Origin: an uncultured Clostridia bacterium
Lineage (GTDB): Bacteria; Bacillota; Clostridia; Oscillospirales; Acutalibacteraceae
Length of the DNA: 5,089 bases
NCBI GenBank assembly: GCA_946187095.1
Contig: CAMHPW010000110.1
Location: forward strand, 1-5,089
Direction: 5' to 3'
The position numbers and the translations under genes were made by a program. Below the pieces are notes generated by a model. It ran no database searches and was not told the DNA's origin. It saw only the letters and a program-made list of their open reading frames with translations. Each line of letters starts with the position of its first letter. Positions within the stretch are counted from its first letter, which is position 1. Positions 5,063 through 5,089 of this stretch are shown in pieces.

Positions 5063-5089
5063 CAAAAACAAAGCAACATAACAGTAAAG
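5063..5089. other. Unassigned tail after the helicase stop
   Basis: Twenty-seven bases, A-rich and unlike the preceding coding sequence. The helicase frame would read QKQSNITVK after the stop, and the other two + frames give no PcrA consensus either. Too short to identify as an insertion-element end. Confidence 0.4.

Noticed and set aside
4820..5079. - strand frames at the right end, as a possible inserted gene explaining the helicase break
   Set aside because: They lie opposite the conserved helicase coding sequence for almost all of their length, so they are shadows and say nothing about an insertion.
5048..5089. A single-base frameshift as the full explanation of the helicase stop
   Set aside because: The two other + frames after AAGATATATA read DIYIAKTKQHNSK and RYIHSKNKAT-stop. 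Neither resembles the expected Y-x-x-x-L helix that leads to DFDD, so one indel does not restore the family sequence.

Overview
The window looks like chromosomal DNA from a low-to-moderate GC Gram-positive anaerobe of the class Clostridia, possibly Ruminococcus-like. This rests on an Obg, Mini-RNase III, RNase Y and PcrA/UvrD gene set, strong AGGAGG-type ribosome binding sites, and TTGACA/TATAAA-like promoters. The order of the genes and the style of the proteins fit Ruminococcus relatives, but the genus is an inference from memory.

Layout. On the + strand, positions 1-870 hold the 3' two-thirds of obgE (ribosome-associated GTPase). It is followed after 4 bases by mrnC (Mini-ribonuclease III, 875-1249), and the pair ends in a long hairpin terminator (1256-1310). 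On the - strand, a 264-residue cysteine-rich protein of unknown function (1317-2111) converges on that terminator. Upstream of it, and reading the same way, is rny (RNase Y, 2273-3826). The 161 bases between these two genes hold a small array of 7-bp repeats in both orientations. Part of this array forms a plausible rny terminator. A 537-base AT-rich divergent region (3827-4363) separates rny from a pcrA/uvrD-type helicase gene read on the + strand from a GTG at 4364. Convincing sigma-A-type promoters are visible for both: 4065-4092 (-) for rny and 4299-4327 (+) for pcrA. The rny promoter implies a leader of about 230 nt with several hairpins.

The helicase frame stops at 5060-5062 after only 232 residues, just before the conserved DFDD segment and Walker B box would be expected. 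No frame of the last 27 bases restores the family consensus. Either the gene is broken or interrupted here, or the sequence is faulty at its end.

How the genes relate: Obg and Mini-RNase III both act in maturation of the large ribosomal subunit (Mini-RNase III trims 23S rRNA). RNase Y is the membrane-bound endonuclease that initiates mRNA decay. The window is therefore rich in RNA metabolism and ribosome biogenesis, followed by a DNA repair helicase. It is mostly core-genome sequence. I see no CRISPR array, transposase, phage gene, tRNA or rRNA, and no clear new multi-gene system. The items most worth a second look are the helicase break, the 7-bp repeat array, the structured rny leader and the cysteine-rich unknown protein.
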